Position numbers and translations under genes: made by a program. From the NCBI RefSeq assembly GCF_900142695.1, contig NZ_FRBU01000004.1, forward strand, positions 62,001 to 126,000: a stretch of 64,000 bases of DNA, read 5' to 3'. This document shows positions 25,813 through 35,283 of the stretch, piece by piece (positions within the stretch are counted from its first letter, which is position 1; each line of letters starts with the position of its first letter). Below the pieces are notes generated by a model that saw only the letters and a list, made by a program, of their open reading frames with translations, searched no databases and was not told the DNA's origin. Source of the stretch: Flavobacterium xanthum (GTDB lineage: Bacteria > Bacteroidota > Bacteroidia > Flavobacteriales > Flavobacteriaceae).

Positions 25813-25952
25813 TTTAATTTATAATCAGTACAAAGGTAGTGATACTGTTTGTGAATAGGTACTAGCACATTAAAAAATGGACGATAGAAGTTTTGAAGTG
25901 GCATTTAACCAGAAAATGAAAGTGTAAATTTCAAAAACAAAAAATTTCAATC

Positions 25953-26387
25953 TTATCTGATGGGTACAAAACCAAAAAGTATTTGATTGTACGTATTTTG
26001 AAAATAAATCATATAATTATAAATCAAGTAATTCACTTCGTATCCGTAATTAATCGTTGGATCATAATTGATGGTCATTTCATATAAATTAGGATCATAC
26101 CGTTGCGGTTGCAAAACACGGCTATTCCATTCCATAACATAAAGTTGATTTTTAGCCGCGAGAAAGGCTTGAGAATGATAACCTCTTTGAAAAGCTCTTG
26201 AATTGAGCCACATATTAAATCCTGGATCAATTATAATTACTTCATATTCAAGTTCGTCATTTGCAATACGGACCGTGTCACCTTGAGCCGCAACCGTTTT
26301 TTCAGTGGTAGGAAAACTTGACTTCGATGTGTTACAACTAATAATAAACACCGAAATAATTGCTAATAAATAAACACTATTTCTCAT
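25953..26387 (-). CDS. DUF6146-type lipoprotein
   Basis: From the ATG at 26387 this is a 144-residue lipoprotein with lipobox-like FIISC (Cys near residue 18). A TTG two codons upstream is less likely. The mature domain has the pattern DELEYEVIIIDPGFNMWLNS, followed by RGYHSQAFLAAKNQLYVMEWNSR, typical of a small flavobacterial family I match to DUF6146. Its function is unknown. It is transcribed alone, downstream of the serA terminator. Confidence 0.78.
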   Translation of the reverse strand: MRNSVYLLAIISVFIISCNTSKSSFPTTEKTVAAQGDTVRIANDELEYEVIIIDPGFNMWLNSRAFQRGYHSQAFLAAKNQLYVMEWNSRVLQPQRYDPNLYEMTINYDPTINYGYEVNYLIYNYMIYFQNTYNQILFGFVPIR

Positions 26388-26444
26388 AATCAAAAATTGA
26401 ATACTAAAATTACAATATTAAATGATTTATTAATAACGTTTTAA

Positions 26445-26481
26445 CAAAAAAGAGAGGTTGCCTTTTAGGGACAACCTCTCT
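26445..26481 (-). terminator. Intrinsic terminator after serA
   Basis: On the minus strand AGAGAGGTTG and CAACCTCTCT form a perfect ten-base stem with an 11-base loop, followed by a T-run. It ends the serC-serA unit. Confidence 0.9.
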
Positions 26482-26503
26482 CGAATATTTAAATAATCTA
26501 GGA

Positions 26504-27454
26504 CTAGCTTAACAAACTAATAATTTGTGAAGCTAATTCAGTACCGATTCTGTCTTGTGCTTCTCCTGTTGCAGCTCCAATGTGTGGAGTCAACGAAATT
26601 TTATGGTTCATCAAAATAGCCATTTCAGGAGTTGGTTCATTTTCAAAAACGTCTAATCCTGCAAATAATACTTTTCCGCTGTCTAATGCTTTTACTAAAG
26701 CCACTTCGTCAATAACACCGCCACGAGCACAGTTTACGATCCCTACACCATCTTTCATAATGGCAAGTTCTTTTTCGCTAATGATGTAACCATCTTGAGC
26801 AGGAACGTGTAATGTAATGAAATCAGCTTCTTTGAAAACCGATTCCAATGATTGTGAAACGATGGTAGTCGTGATGGATTGTCCGTCAAAAAATTCCACT
26901 TTAACATCCACTTGAGGGATAAAACTATCGGCAGCAATCACTTTCATTCCTAATCCTAACGCCATTTTAGCGGTAGCCTGACCAATGCGGCCAATTCCAA
27001 CTATTCCTAGCGTCTTTCCTCTTAATTCGATTCCGTTTGCGTAGGCTTTCTTCAAACCATCAAAGTTGGTGTCGCCTTCAAGCGGCATATTTCTGTTCGA
27101 ATCGTGCAAGAAACGAACACCAGAAAATAAGTGTGCAAAAACTAATTCTGCCACTGATTCTGAGGAAGAAGCCGGAGTATTGATTACGTGAATTCCTTTG
27201 CTTTTAGCATAATCCACATCAATATTGTCCATTCCTACACCACCACGTCCTATAATTTTCAATCCAGGACAAGCGTCAATAATGTCTTTACGAACTTTAG
27301 TCGCACTACGCACCAAAACTACACTTACATTATTTTCATTAACAAAATTAGCCACTTGCTCTTGCGCTACTTTTGTCGTTATCACTTCAAATCCACCTTT
27401 TTCTAAAGCTAGAATTCCACTTTTTGAAATTCCGTCATTGGCTAATACTTTCAT
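26504..27454 (-). CDS. serA: D-2-hydroxyacid dehydrogenase (phosphoglycerate dehydrogenase, short form)
   Basis: An NAD-dependent oxidoreductase of 316 residues. The Rossmann motif is GIVGIGRIGQ (near 150), the catalytic region has NCARGGVIDE, and the His-Glu relay ends with LTPHIGAATGEAQ. It lacks the C-terminal ACT domain of long 3-phosphoglycerate dehydrogenases, so serine feedback through that domain is absent. The gene follows serC by about 120 bases on the same strand, which supports the phosphorylated serine pathway: oxidation of 3-phosphoglycerate, then transamination by SerC. Substrate assignment rests mainly on this context. Confidence 0.88.
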   Translation of the reverse strand: MKVLANDGISKSGILALEKGGFEVITTKVAQEQVANFVNENNVSVVLVRSATKVRKDIIDACPGLKIIGRGGVGMDNIDVDYAKSKGIHVINTPASSSESVAELVFAHLFSGVRFLHDSNRNMPLEGDTNFDGLKKAYANGIELRGKTLGIVGIGRIGQATAKMALGLGMKVIAADSFIPQVDVKVEFFDGQSITTTIVSQSLESVFKEADFITLHVPAQDGYIISEKELAIMKDGVGIVNCARGGVIDEVALVKALDSGKVLFAGLDVFENEPTPEMAILMNHKISLTPHIGAATGEAQDRIGTELASQIISLLS

Positions 27455-27576
27455 TTGTGTTTTATATTTTAAGATTGTAAAATTTAACGATTTAAAGATT
27501 CAATCTGGGTTGTTTAATGTGATGATTGATTAAAAATTGATTTTTCAAATCTTTAAATCATTCAATATTTTAATTT

Positions 27577-28647
27577 TTAAATTGCTTTTTCCAAAGCCTG
27601 CATTACATCAACTAATACTTGAACACTTTCTAACGGAAGCGCATTGTACATAGAAGCTCTGTAACCACCTACGGAACGGTGTCCAGGCAAACCTGAAATT
27701 CCCGCTGCTTTCCACATTGCATCAAATGTGGCAGCATGTGCTTCATCATTTAATAAGAAAGTAGCATTCATGTTCGAACGGTCTTCAACAGCTGCAGCAC
27801 CTTTAAATAAAGGGTTTCTGTCTATTTCTCCATAAAGTAATGCCGCTTTAGCATTGTTAATTTTTTCAATAGCAGCAATTCCACCAAGGTTTTTCAACCA
27901 TTGTAAGGTCAATAAAGAGGCGTAAACAGGGAAAACAGGTGGCGTATTGTACATACTTTCTGCTTTGATATGTTTGGCGTAATCCAACATGCTTGGGATT
28001 ATTCTACCATTTTTACCTAAAATTTCATCTTTTACAACAATAAGTGTAGTTCCCGCTGGACCCATATTTTTTTGTGCTCCGGCATAAATCAAATCAAATT
28101 TAGAAAAGTCTAATTCTCTAGAAAATATATCCGAACTCATGTCGCACACTACTGGTATATCAACTGACGGAAATTCCTTCATTTGTGTCCCAAAAATAGT
28201 GTTATTACTCGTGCAGTGGAAATAATCAGCATCCGCTGGTACAGTATATCCTTTTGGAATATGATTGTAGTTTTGTTCTTTCGAAGAAGCCACGGTAACA
28301 GTTTCTCCAAAAAGTTTTGCTTCTTTTATCGCTCCTGCAGCCCACGTTCCCGTATCCAGATAAGCTGCTTTTCCGCCCTCTTTCATTAAGTTGTATGGAA
28401 CCATTAAGAATTCTAAACTCGCTCCTCCAGCAAGAAATAAGGCGCTGTAGCCTTTTCCTTCTAGACCTAAAAGTTCAAGAGCAAGTGCTCTAGCTTCATC
28501 CATAACGGCAACAAAATCTTTACTTCTGTGCGAAATTTCTAAAAGCGATAACCCGGAATCATTAAAATTTAAAATTGCTTGTGCTGATTTTTCAAAAACT
28601 TCTTGCGGTAAAATACAAGGTCCTGCGCTGTAGTTGTGTTTTTTCAT
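27577..28647 (-). CDS. serC: 3-phosphoserine/phosphohydroxythreonine aminotransferase
   Basis: A PLP-dependent class V aminotransferase of 356 residues from the ATG at 28647. The family start MKKHNYSAGPCILPQEVFEK is unmistakable, so the longer frame to 28680 is rejected. The PLP lysine lies in AGAQKNMGPAG, and the C-terminal GHRSVGGYRASMYNALP segment is diagnostic for SerC. It converts 3-phosphohydroxypyruvate to phosphoserine, and can also serve pyridoxal phosphate synthesis. It is between the acyl-CoA reductase (93-base gap) and serA. Confidence 0.95.
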   Translation of the reverse strand: MKKHNYSAGPCILPQEVFEKSAQAILNFNDSGLSLLEISHRSKDFVAVMDEARALALELLGLEGKGYSALFLAGGASLEFLMVPYNLMKEGGKAAYLDTGTWAAGAIKEAKLFGETVTVASSKEQNYNHIPKGYTVPADADYFHCTSNNTIFGTQMKEFPSVDIPVVCDMSSDIFSRELDFSKFDLIYAGAQKNMGPAGTTLIVVKDEILGKNGRIIPSMLDYAKHIKAESMYNTPPVFPVYASLLTLQWLKNLGGIAAIEKINNAKAALLYGEIDRNPLFKGAAAVEDRSNMNATFLLNDEAHAATFDAMWKAAGISGLPGHRSVGGYRASMYNALPLESVQVLVDVMQALEKAI

Positions 28648-28740
28648 GGTGTAGTTTATGTCCAAAAAATTAAAGTGCAAATTTCGACAATAGGAGTTTA
28701 AAAAGCGTTAATTAATTCGGAATAATTGCACTTTTTTCCA

Positions 28741-29799
28741 CTAAATTGTTAACAAAAATGAAATTGTATCGATGTTATCTGCGTAATTCCATAATCGGGG
28801 ATTTTGAGTTTGTCCAAATGCCACGCTGTTTTCTATAGTTTCATCAGCAACGATACATTGCAACAGCTCATTTTCAGACTTTAATCTTGTTTTTAAATCA
28901 TTTATATCCTCGTAAAACTCGTAAAAAACACTCGAAATAGGCGAGGCATGACTTTGATCTTCTTTCAAGGTAAGAAATCCGTTATCCAATAATTTAAAAT
29001 TACTCATCAGAAAAACGGCTTTGTTGTAATCGTAATTGTTAGCGTATTTTTCATAATGAATGACGTCTTGGTAAGCAAATATCGCTTCAAAAAACGGAAC
29101 AAAGGAATATTCTTTAGGCACAAATAGTTTAGAAACATTGCGGCAACCCAATCCAAAATAGCGAAAAATATCTTCCCCTAAAGCGGTAAGTTGTTCTTTG
29201 GTTTCATTTCCTGTTAAAACTGCTACTGAATTTCTGCTTTTTCGAATAATGGAAGGTTTGTCTTTAAAATAATATTCAAAATATCGGGCTGTATTGTTGC
29301 TTCCTGTAGCAATAACGGCATCAAAATTCTCTAATTTCCCCTCTACAAAAGTAATATTCTGAGCTAATGCTGGCTGAACTGCAATAATGTATTTCGCTAA
29401 AAAAGGTAACAAATGCTGATCATTTGAGGATGTTTTTACCAAAACAGTATTTCCTGTAATCAAAACCGAAAGGAAATCGTGAAAACCCACTAGTGGAATA
29501 TTTCCAGCCAAAATTAAAGCGATGTTTTTGGATGTTCTATTTTGTAAATCATATTCGGAAAGCCATTTTGTCAAATTTTCGTCCGTTAGGGCTTCTGCCC
29601 AGGATTGTATGGAGAAATAGACGTTGTCCGCAGTATACCAGCCATTGTGTGACTGAGACAGATTTATCAATGCGATAAAAGCATCAAAAAATGTATCGTT
29701 ATGCAAAACAGCTGGCTTTTTGACCGTGTTGTCCTTAGAAAACTGACCTAGAAATTTTCCTAATTCAACAAAAACACTTTTTTTTGTTTCTAATGTCAT
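28741..29799 (-). CDS. LuxC-family acyl-CoA reductase
   Basis: A protein of 352 residues with the aldehyde dehydrogenase-like fold of the LuxC acyl-CoA reductase family (PF05893). Typical segments are LILAGNIPLVGFHDFLSVLI, VLVKTSSND, IATGSNNTARYFEYYF and the cysteine region FGLGCRNVSKLFVP, which should hold the catalytic cysteine. LuxC enzymes reduce fatty acyl groups to aldehydes with NADPH. No luxD, luxE or luciferase gene is near, so bioluminescence is not implied. It is upstream of serC on the same strand and divergent from the ferredoxin gene; the metabolic role is open. Confidence 0.87.
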   Translation of the reverse strand: MTLETKKSVFVELGKFLGQFSKDNTVKKPAVLHNDTFFDAFIALINLSQSHNGWYTADNVYFSIQSWAEALTDENLTKWLSEYDLQNRTSKNIALILAGNIPLVGFHDFLSVLITGNTVLVKTSSNDQHLLPFLAKYIIAVQPALAQNITFVEGKLENFDAVIATGSNNTARYFEYYFKDKPSIIRKSRNSVAVLTGNETKEQLTALGEDIFRYFGLGCRNVSKLFVPKEYSFVPFFEAIFAYQDVIHYEKYANNYDYNKAVFLMSNFKLLDNGFLTLKEDQSHASPISSVFYEFYEDINDLKTRLKSENELLQCIVADETIENSVAFGQTQNPRLWNYADNIDTISFLLTI

Positions 29800-29803
29800 T
29801 ATG

Positions 29804-29835
29804 TTTGCTTATGAATAGTTTAGATTGTAATTTTG
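29804..29835 (+). promoter_or_regulatory. Promoter of the ferredoxin gene
   Basis: TTTG (29804-29807) and TAATTTTG (29828-29835) match both halves of the Bacteroidetes promoter exactly, with a 20-base spacer. The predicted leader of about 90 bases is long for this genome. A minus-strand -7 element (29845-29838) is two bases away. Confidence 0.75.
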
Positions 29836-29933
29836 CACAAAAATAAGGATAAAGTATTTAGGCATTGTTAAAAAAACGGAAGTTTTAAAAACAAACTACA
29901 TTCCTAAAAACGGATCCTTTTAAACAAAGAACA

Positions 29934-30284
29934 ATGGCAATTATTATAACAGACGAATGTATCAATTGTGGTGCTTGTGAACCCGAGTGCCCAAATACAG
30001 CAATATATGAAGGAGCAGACGATTGGAGATATAAGGATGGAACTAAACTTAAAGGGAAGGTAATTTTACCTGATGGTACTGAAATTGACTCTGATGAAGC
30101 TCAAACTCCAATTTCTGATGAAGTATACTACATTGTACCTGGAAAATGTACCGAATGTAAAGGTTTTCACGATGAGCCTCAATGTGCAGCAGTATGTCCT
30201 GTAGACTGTTGTATCCCAGATGATAATCACCTGGAAAGCGAAGAGACTTTATTGAACAGACAAGCTTTCTTACATAACGAATAA
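29934..30284 (+). CDS. 4Fe-4S dicluster ferredoxin
   Basis: A soluble electron carrier of 116 residues with two cluster-binding motifs. The first is CINCGACEPECP near the N-terminus. The second is split, as usual for this bacterial ferredoxin type: CTECKGF, then QCAAVCPVDCC. The acidic insert of about 45 residues between them is family-typical. It has a full-consensus promoter and its own terminator, which suggests strong separate expression. Electron partners cannot be identified here. Confidence 0.93.
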   Translation: MAIIITDECINCGACEPECPNTAIYEGADDWRYKDGTKLKGKVILPDGTEIDSDEAQTPISDEVYYIVPGKCTECKGFHDEPQCAAVCPVDCCIPDDNHLESEETLLNRQAFLHNE

Positions 30285-30309
30285 CACTATTCTGATAGAA
30301 ATAAAAAAG

Positions 30310-30339
30310 AAATCCTGAGTTTTTGCTCAGGATTTTTTG
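30310..30339. terminator. Bidirectional intrinsic terminator
   Basis: AAATCCTGAG pairs with CTCAGGATTT over ten bases, with T-runs after the stem and A-runs before it. It separates the ferredoxin gene from the convergent methyltransferase remnant. Confidence 0.9.
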
Positions 30340-31081
30340 TTTTGTTTTTTTCTTGCGACAATTACAAACGTGTCATAGGCATAGGTTTTTCGATCGATTG
30401 TTTTTACGATTTCAAACCCATTTAGATACAGAAACAATTGTATTTCATTTAAAGTAAAAACGCGAACGGTTGAAAAATCATCTGCAATTATTTCCTTTTT
30501 ATTATTTTGAAAAGTATAGTATTGCGCACTCCATTCCAGTAAAAAATTTTCTGACGAAGTTGTTCTCCAGTTGCTGGATCGAAAGTAAATCAAATCTTCA
30601 AATGGAGCTTCATGCAGTATAGCTTCATTATCCTTGGTAAATGGAATAAACCTATTGGCATCTATAAAATCAAAAATTAGAGTTCCTTCTTCGTTTAGGT
30701 TTTTATATATGGATTGAAAGGTGTTATTTAGGTCTTCATTTGTGATTAAATAACTAGTTGAGCGTCCTGTAATTAAAATAGAATCTACTGGTTGCTCTAA
30801 TTTAAAATCCCTCATGTCACCTGCAAGAAAATCCCTTTTTTGTTTCGCTCTTGCGCAATTGCTATCATGCTTTCGCTATAATCTAGACCAATGTAAGTGG
30901 TGTTATGGGCTAAAAATCGTTTCGAAAGATTGCCTGATCCACTACCAATTTCTAAAACAGTTTTACCATGATAATCCTGAATTAAATTGTTGTAGAAGTT
31001 AAACTCCTCATCGTTATCTATAAAATTTTGGTACATGGCATCATAGATTGCTGCCATTTTTCCGTTGTAAAGATTTGCCAT
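30327..31081 (-). pseudogene. Class I SAM-dependent methyltransferase split by a frameshift
   Basis: Two frames together make one methyltransferase. The first runs from the ATG at 31081 to a stop at 30812 and holds the SAM motif VLEIGSGSGNLS. The second continues to 30327 and holds the rest (LITGRSTSYLI and a C-terminal beta region). Read back across the junction, the second frame gives DFLAGDMRDF, the expected strand of the family. The break is therefore a one-base loss in the A-run (T6 at 30836-30841 on the plus strand); one more A would restore a protein of about 250 residues. It may be a real mutation, a sequencing error, or a site of slippage. The second frame starts with ATGA overlapping the first stop, so two separate chains are also conceivable. 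Confidence 0.85.
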
Positions 31082-31127
31082 GCTGCTTGTTGTTTTACGT
31101 AAAGTTTTGAAAAAATGTACCAAATGA

Positions 31128-31160
31128 AAAAGGGCTGTCTAATTGTGACAGCCCTTTTCT
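31128..31160 (-). terminator. Intrinsic terminator after the TonB-dependent receptor gene
   Basis: AAAAGGGCTGTC (31128-31139) and GACAGCCCTTTT (31147-31158) form a perfect 12-base stem with a seven-base loop, between the receptor stop and the methyltransferase start. Confidence 0.92.
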
Positions 31161-31180
31161 TAATTATTTTAGGATAAAAT

Positions 31181-33886
31181 TTAGAATTTATAGTTTAAAG
31201 ATAAATTAAACATTGTTCCCAATTGGCTAAAGTGATATCCATCATACGTCATTTGAGAATAACGACCATTGAAAGTAACTAAATTATATTGAGTTCTAGT
31301 TTGAGCTGGATCGTTTAAAATAGCTGTACCAGCTGCGTTTTCAGCTTTAAATTTCCATTCAGGTAATACATTTAATAGGTTGTTTACATTTAAGGCTATT
31401 GTTAGTTTGTCACTAGCAGCGTAATTAACACCTAAATCAGTAACCATTTTTGTTAAAAATTCTACTTTTAAATCATTTGACATACCAGCATTCTTAAATT
31501 TTGTAGGTCCAAATACAGTATTGTTCAAAGTGAATCCAAATTTTCCAAGTTCATATTCTGCACCACCAATAATTTTAAATTGTGGTCTTGAAGTAAACAA
31601 TAGTGCTTCTTGTGTTTGATCAATTACTGATTGGTTAACTGCTACTACACTTGCTGGATTTTTTACAGGTCCATCAATTTCGTTTTGTAAAGTATAGTTA
31701 CCAGATATATTAAAGCCCATTTTTCCAGACCCTACAATTAGATTTTTGTATCCTGCAACAAGATCAATACCTGATGTTCTAGAATCAATACCGTTCACAA
31801 AAAATGCTGATGTGTTAGTAGGAGAAAATGTAATAGGGTTTCCTAAAACAATTCTATCTTCAACCTTAATATCGTAATAATCTATTGTAAGATTAAAATT
31901 CTTATTTGGTTTCAAACCTATTCCAGCGGTAAAATTAGTAGACTTTTCTGAGTCTAATTTTGGAACACCACTTGCTCTAGCAGCTGATGATACATTATTT
32001 ATTAAACCTTGCACAACAATACCTTGTCCTGGAACAAATGAGGATTGTGATTTTTGAGTATAAATTTGGTGTAAAGATGGAGCTCTAAAACCTGTTGATA
32101 AAGAAGCTCTTATTGTGATTTTATCTTCAGAAAATTTATATCTTGTACTTGCTTTCCATACAGTTGCACTACCGAAATCACTGTAGTCTTCATATCTAAC
32201 AGTACCATTAAGTAAGAAATCTTCTGTTATGTCTAATGCAACGTCTAAATAAAGACCTAGGTTGTATCTGTTGAATTTACCAGAATTTTCTGGAGTATTA
32301 CCTTGAAAGGAATCGGCTCCACTTCTGTTTCCAATATATGAAGCTAGATCTCCTGCGAAAATTTCAAAATTTTCAGTTCTAAATTCAGATCCAAAACCTA
32401 AGCTTAATTGATCACTTAAATTTTTGGAAATATCGATATTCCCTACATAATGATTGAATGAAGTTCCACCTGGTTTAAAAGTAATTGGAGTAGATATACC
32501 ATATAAAAAGTCCTCTCCTGGATCTTTACTATCATTACCATTAGCATCATTAAATGATCTGTTTTGAGAATTTGAAACGGTGTATATTTGCGTATTTCCT
32601 CCAGTAGTTAAACTTACATCTGTGTTCCAACCATTTTTTGTTGATTTGTAGCCGATTGTCGCATTGTAATCATTAAGATCACCTTCGAATGTTGGCACAT
32701 AACCTTGGTATGATGCAGCAGTACCGTCGCCAAATAATGTTGCTAAATATGGCATGTCAGCTACTGATCTCCAGTATGGAGTTCTGTAATTAGCAAATGA
32801 ATTTACTTTCTTGTAAACGTATGCTGCATTGTAATACATTTGATTGTTTTCATTGTAATCAACCCCACCATTTACTAAAAATTTAGCTGCTGCCGTTTCT
32901 GGAGATCCGTTTACGTTTCCAGCATCAGGTTTTAAAGCTAAGAAAGCATTCACATCTGCAGGATTAGCACCAAAATCAGCGATTTCGCCATCTGCATTTA
33001 CTCTTCCAGGTCTATTCGCTAATGCTACTTTTGAAAAGTCAACAGTATAATTGATAAATCCTTTTTCACCAATAGTAGAACCATTGTTTAAACTTACACC
33101 ATACATTTCTCCATCGCCTTCACTAGTTATCCCTGTTCTCAATGTTACAGATCCTAGAGAAGCGTTCTTTTTTAAGATGATGTTCATTACACCAGCAATG
33201 GCATCAGATCCATATTGAGCAGATGCTCCATCACGAAGAATTTCAACTCTTTCAATAGCCTCTGTAGGAATTGCTGAGATATCCGAACCTGTTTCTCCAC
33301 GTCCTGGAGAAGTCTGTGTATACACAAGTGAACTCATGTTTTTTCTCTTTCCATTAATCAAAATTAACGTTCTACTTGGTCCCATATTTCTAATTTCATA
33401 CGGATCCAATAATGAAGTTGCATCATTTACAGGTGTTTGAACCGTGTTGAAAGATGGGATTTTGTACTGTAATGCTTTATCAAATGAAGCTTGTCCAGTT
33501 GATGTCAAGTCTTTTGAAGATAAAACATCTATTGGTAGTGCTGATGTCGTATTACTTCTTGGCGCCGTTCTGGTTCCAGTAACGACAACTTCATCTAAGT
33601 TTTGTCCTCCTTCTTCTGATAAAACCACGTTCAAGGTTGCATCTGTGACTACTTTTTCTAATTTAGAAAAGCCTACATAGCTAAAAACTAAAGTAGCTCC
33701 TTCTTTTACTTTGATCTTGTAAGCTCCATCCATGTCAGTAGAAACTCCGTTTTGCGTTCCTTTTTCTACAATGTTGACTCCTGGCAATGCATTGCCTGTG
33801 TTGTCTTTTACTACTCCCGAGACCTGTTGTTGCGCAAAAACAAACGAGACGTTTAGCAGGATTAATAATAATGCAAATTTTTTCAT
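31181..33886 (-). CDS. TonB-dependent receptor with carboxypeptidase-like N-terminal domain
   Basis: An outer-membrane receptor of 901 residues from the ATG at 33886, which is followed at once by a signal peptide ending FVFAQ; the longer frame to 33949 is rejected. Residues of about 22-100 form a carboxypeptidase-D-like regulatory domain (VSGVVKDNTGNALPGVNI). The plug domain follows (DEVVVTGTRT, LINGKRKNM, VEILRDGASAQYG, IAGVMNIILKK), then a 22-strand-type barrel ending LSLNYKF. It imports a substrate using TonB energy; the ligand is not evident. No SusD partner gene is adjacent, which argues against a polysaccharide utilisation locus. It is monocistronic with a strong terminator. Confidence 0.93.
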   Translation of the reverse strand: MKKFALLLILLNVSFVFAQQQVSGVVKDNTGNALPGVNIVEKGTQNGVSTDMDGAYKIKVKEGATLVFSYVGFSKLEKVVTDATLNVVLSEEGGQNLDEVVVTGTRTAPRSNTTSALPIDVLSSKDLTSTGQASFDKALQYKIPSFNTVQTPVNDATSLLDPYEIRNMGPSRTLILINGKRKNMSSLVYTQTSPGRGETGSDISAIPTEAIERVEILRDGASAQYGSDAIAGVMNIILKKNASLGSVTLRTGITSEGDGEMYGVSLNNGSTIGEKGFINYTVDFSKVALANRPGRVNADGEIADFGANPADVNAFLALKPDAGNVNGSPETAAAKFLVNGGVDYNENNQMYYNAAYVYKKVNSFANYRTPYWRSVADMPYLATLFGDGTAASYQGYVPTFEGDLNDYNATIGYKSTKNGWNTDVSLTTGGNTQIYTVSNSQNRSFNDANGNDSKDPGEDFLYGISTPITFKPGGTSFNHYVGNIDISKNLSDQLSLGFGSEFRTENFEIFAGDLASYIGNRSGADSFQGNTPENSGKFNRYNLGLYLDVALDITEDFLLNGTVRYEDYSDFGSATVWKASTRYKFSEDKITIRASLSTGFRAPSLHQIYTQKSQSSFVPGQGIVVQGLINNVSSAARASGVPKLDSEKSTNFTAGIGLKPNKNFNLTIDYYDIKVEDRIVLGNPITFSPTNTSAFFVNGIDSRTSGIDLVAGYKNLIVGSGKMGFNISGNYTLQNEIDGPVKNPASVVAVNQSVIDQTQEALLFTSRPQFKIIGGAEYELGKFGFTLNNTVFGPTKFKNAGMSNDLKVEFLTKMVTDLGVNYAASDKLTIALNVNNLLNVLPEWKFKAENAAGTAILNDPAQTRTQYNLVTFNGRYSQMTYDGYHFSQLGTMFNLSLNYKF

Positions 33887-34039
33887 AATAAGTTGTATTA
33901 GGTTTTTGGTTTGGTTTAAAATCAGTCGCAATATAATTTTTTTTAACATAATTGTAACATATTTTTTAAATTTTTGTAAAAAACATTTCAGCCTTTTTTA
34001 ATGTCCAATTTTTAATTATTTAAAACATTTTTAAAATGG

Positions 34040-34047
34040 TATATTTG
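34040..34047 (+). promoter_or_regulatory. Possible -7 element for ychF
   Basis: TATATTTG fits TAnnTTTG exactly, 142 bases before the ychF start, but no TTTG is found at the expected -33 distance. A leader of about 135 bases would result. Confidence 0.35.
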
Positions 34048-34188
34048 CAAACTTTTAGAGCCCATACTTTATCTTAATTTTAATATCGTATCAGTTTTAA
34101 AAGCAGCAGGTATTCGTACTGAATTCTATCCTTAAAATAGAAAAGGGACGATGCAATATTCCATTAAAAAACAAAATAGTATCTACCG

Positions 34189-35283
34189 ATGAAAGCAGGA
34201 ATTGTAGGATTACCAAATGTTGGAAAATCAACATTGTTTAATTGTTTGTCAAATGCAAAAGCGCAAAGTGCCAACTTTCCTTTTTGTACAATCGAACCTA
34301 ATATAGGTGTAGTAAATGTTCCTGATTCCAGAATGGAAAAATTGGAAGAATTGGTTAAACCGGAACGCGTACAAATGGCAACAGTAGATATTGTTGATAT
34401 TGCAGGTTTAGTTAAAGGAGCCAGTAAAGGCGAAGGTTTAGGAAACCAGTTTCTTGGTAATATTAGAGAATGTAATGCGATTATTCACGTATTGCGTTGT
34501 TTTGACAATGATAATATTGTTCACGTTGATGGAAATGTAAATCCCATTCGTGACAAAGAAACTATCGATATTGAGCTGCAATTGAAAGATTTAGAGAATG
34601 TTGAAAAACGTTTGGAAAAAGTAAATCGTGCCGCCAAAACAGGGAACAAAGAAGCGCAAACCGAAAAAGCACTTTTAGACCGAATTAGAGAAACGTTACT
34701 GCAAGCAAAATCAGCTAGAACAGTAACTCCGCAAAACAACGATGAAGAAGTTTTAATGGAATCTTTTCAATTGATTACTGCAAAACCAGTTTTGTACGTT
34801 TGTAATGTAGATGAGAATTCAGCGGTAAACGGAAACGCCTACGTAGATCAGATTCGGGAATTAGTAAAAGATGAAGATGCCGAAGTGATCATTCTTTCTG
34901 TAGGAGCTGAGGCTGATATTACCGAATTAGAAAGCTATGAAGAGCGTCAAGTTTTTCTTGAAGATATGGGATTATCTGAGCCAGGCGCATCAGTTTTGAT
35001 TCGTGCAGCGTATAAATTATTGAAACAACAAACTTATTTTACCGCAGGTGTCAAAGAAGTTCGTGCTTGGACTATTAATATTGGGGCAACCGCACCACAA
35101 GCAGCTGGAGTAATCCACACGGATTTTGAAAAAGGGTTCATCCGCGCTGAAGTAATTGCTTATGAAGATTTCGTTCACTACGGCTCTGAAGCCAAATGTA
35201 AAGAAGCCGGAAAATTCAAAGTAGAAGGAAAAGAATATGTAGTTAAAGATGGTGATGTAATGCATTTCCGTTTTAACGTCTAG
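34189..35283 (+). CDS. ychF: Redox-regulated ATPase YchF (Obg family)
   Basis: A P-loop nucleotidase of 364 residues, the normal length. Walker [10 protein letters not shown] is at 7-15, the switch region has [20 protein letters not shown] (in part), and the base-specificity loop reads NVDE instead of NKxD. That change makes YchF proteins prefer ATP over GTP. A coiled-coil insert and a C-terminal TGS domain ending VMHFRFNV complete it. YchF binds ribosomes and affects stress responses. The gene is monocistronic, with a terminator directly downstream. Confidence 0.96.
   Translation: MKAGIVGLPNVGKSTLFNCLSNAKAQSANFPFCTIEPNIGVVNVPDSRMEKLEELVKPERVQMATVDIVDIAGLVKGASKGEGLGNQFLGNIRECNAIIHVLRCFDNDNIVHVDGNVNPIRDKETIDIELQLKDLENVEKRLEKVNRAAKTGNKEAQTEKALLDRIRETLLQAKSARTVTPQNNDEEVLMESFQLITAKPVLYVCNVDENSAVNGNAYVDQIRELVKDEDAEVIILSVGAEADITELESYEERQVFLEDMGLSEPGASVLIRAAYKLLKQQTYFTAGVKEVRAWTINIGATAPQAAGVIHTDFEKGFIRAEVIAYEDFVHYGSEAKCKEAGKFKVEGKEYVVKDGDVMHFRFNV

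Noticed and set aside
27225..27533. 102-codon plus-strand frame antisense to serA
   Set aside because: It is a shadow of the opposite-strand coding sequence with no independent support.
28741..29799. Bioluminescence (lux) locus
   Set aside because: Only a LuxC-like reductase is present; no luciferase, luxD or luxE gene is in the window.
31181..33886. Polysaccharide utilisation locus (SusC/SusD)
   Set aside because: The receptor has no SusD-like partner and no glycoside hydrolase next to it.
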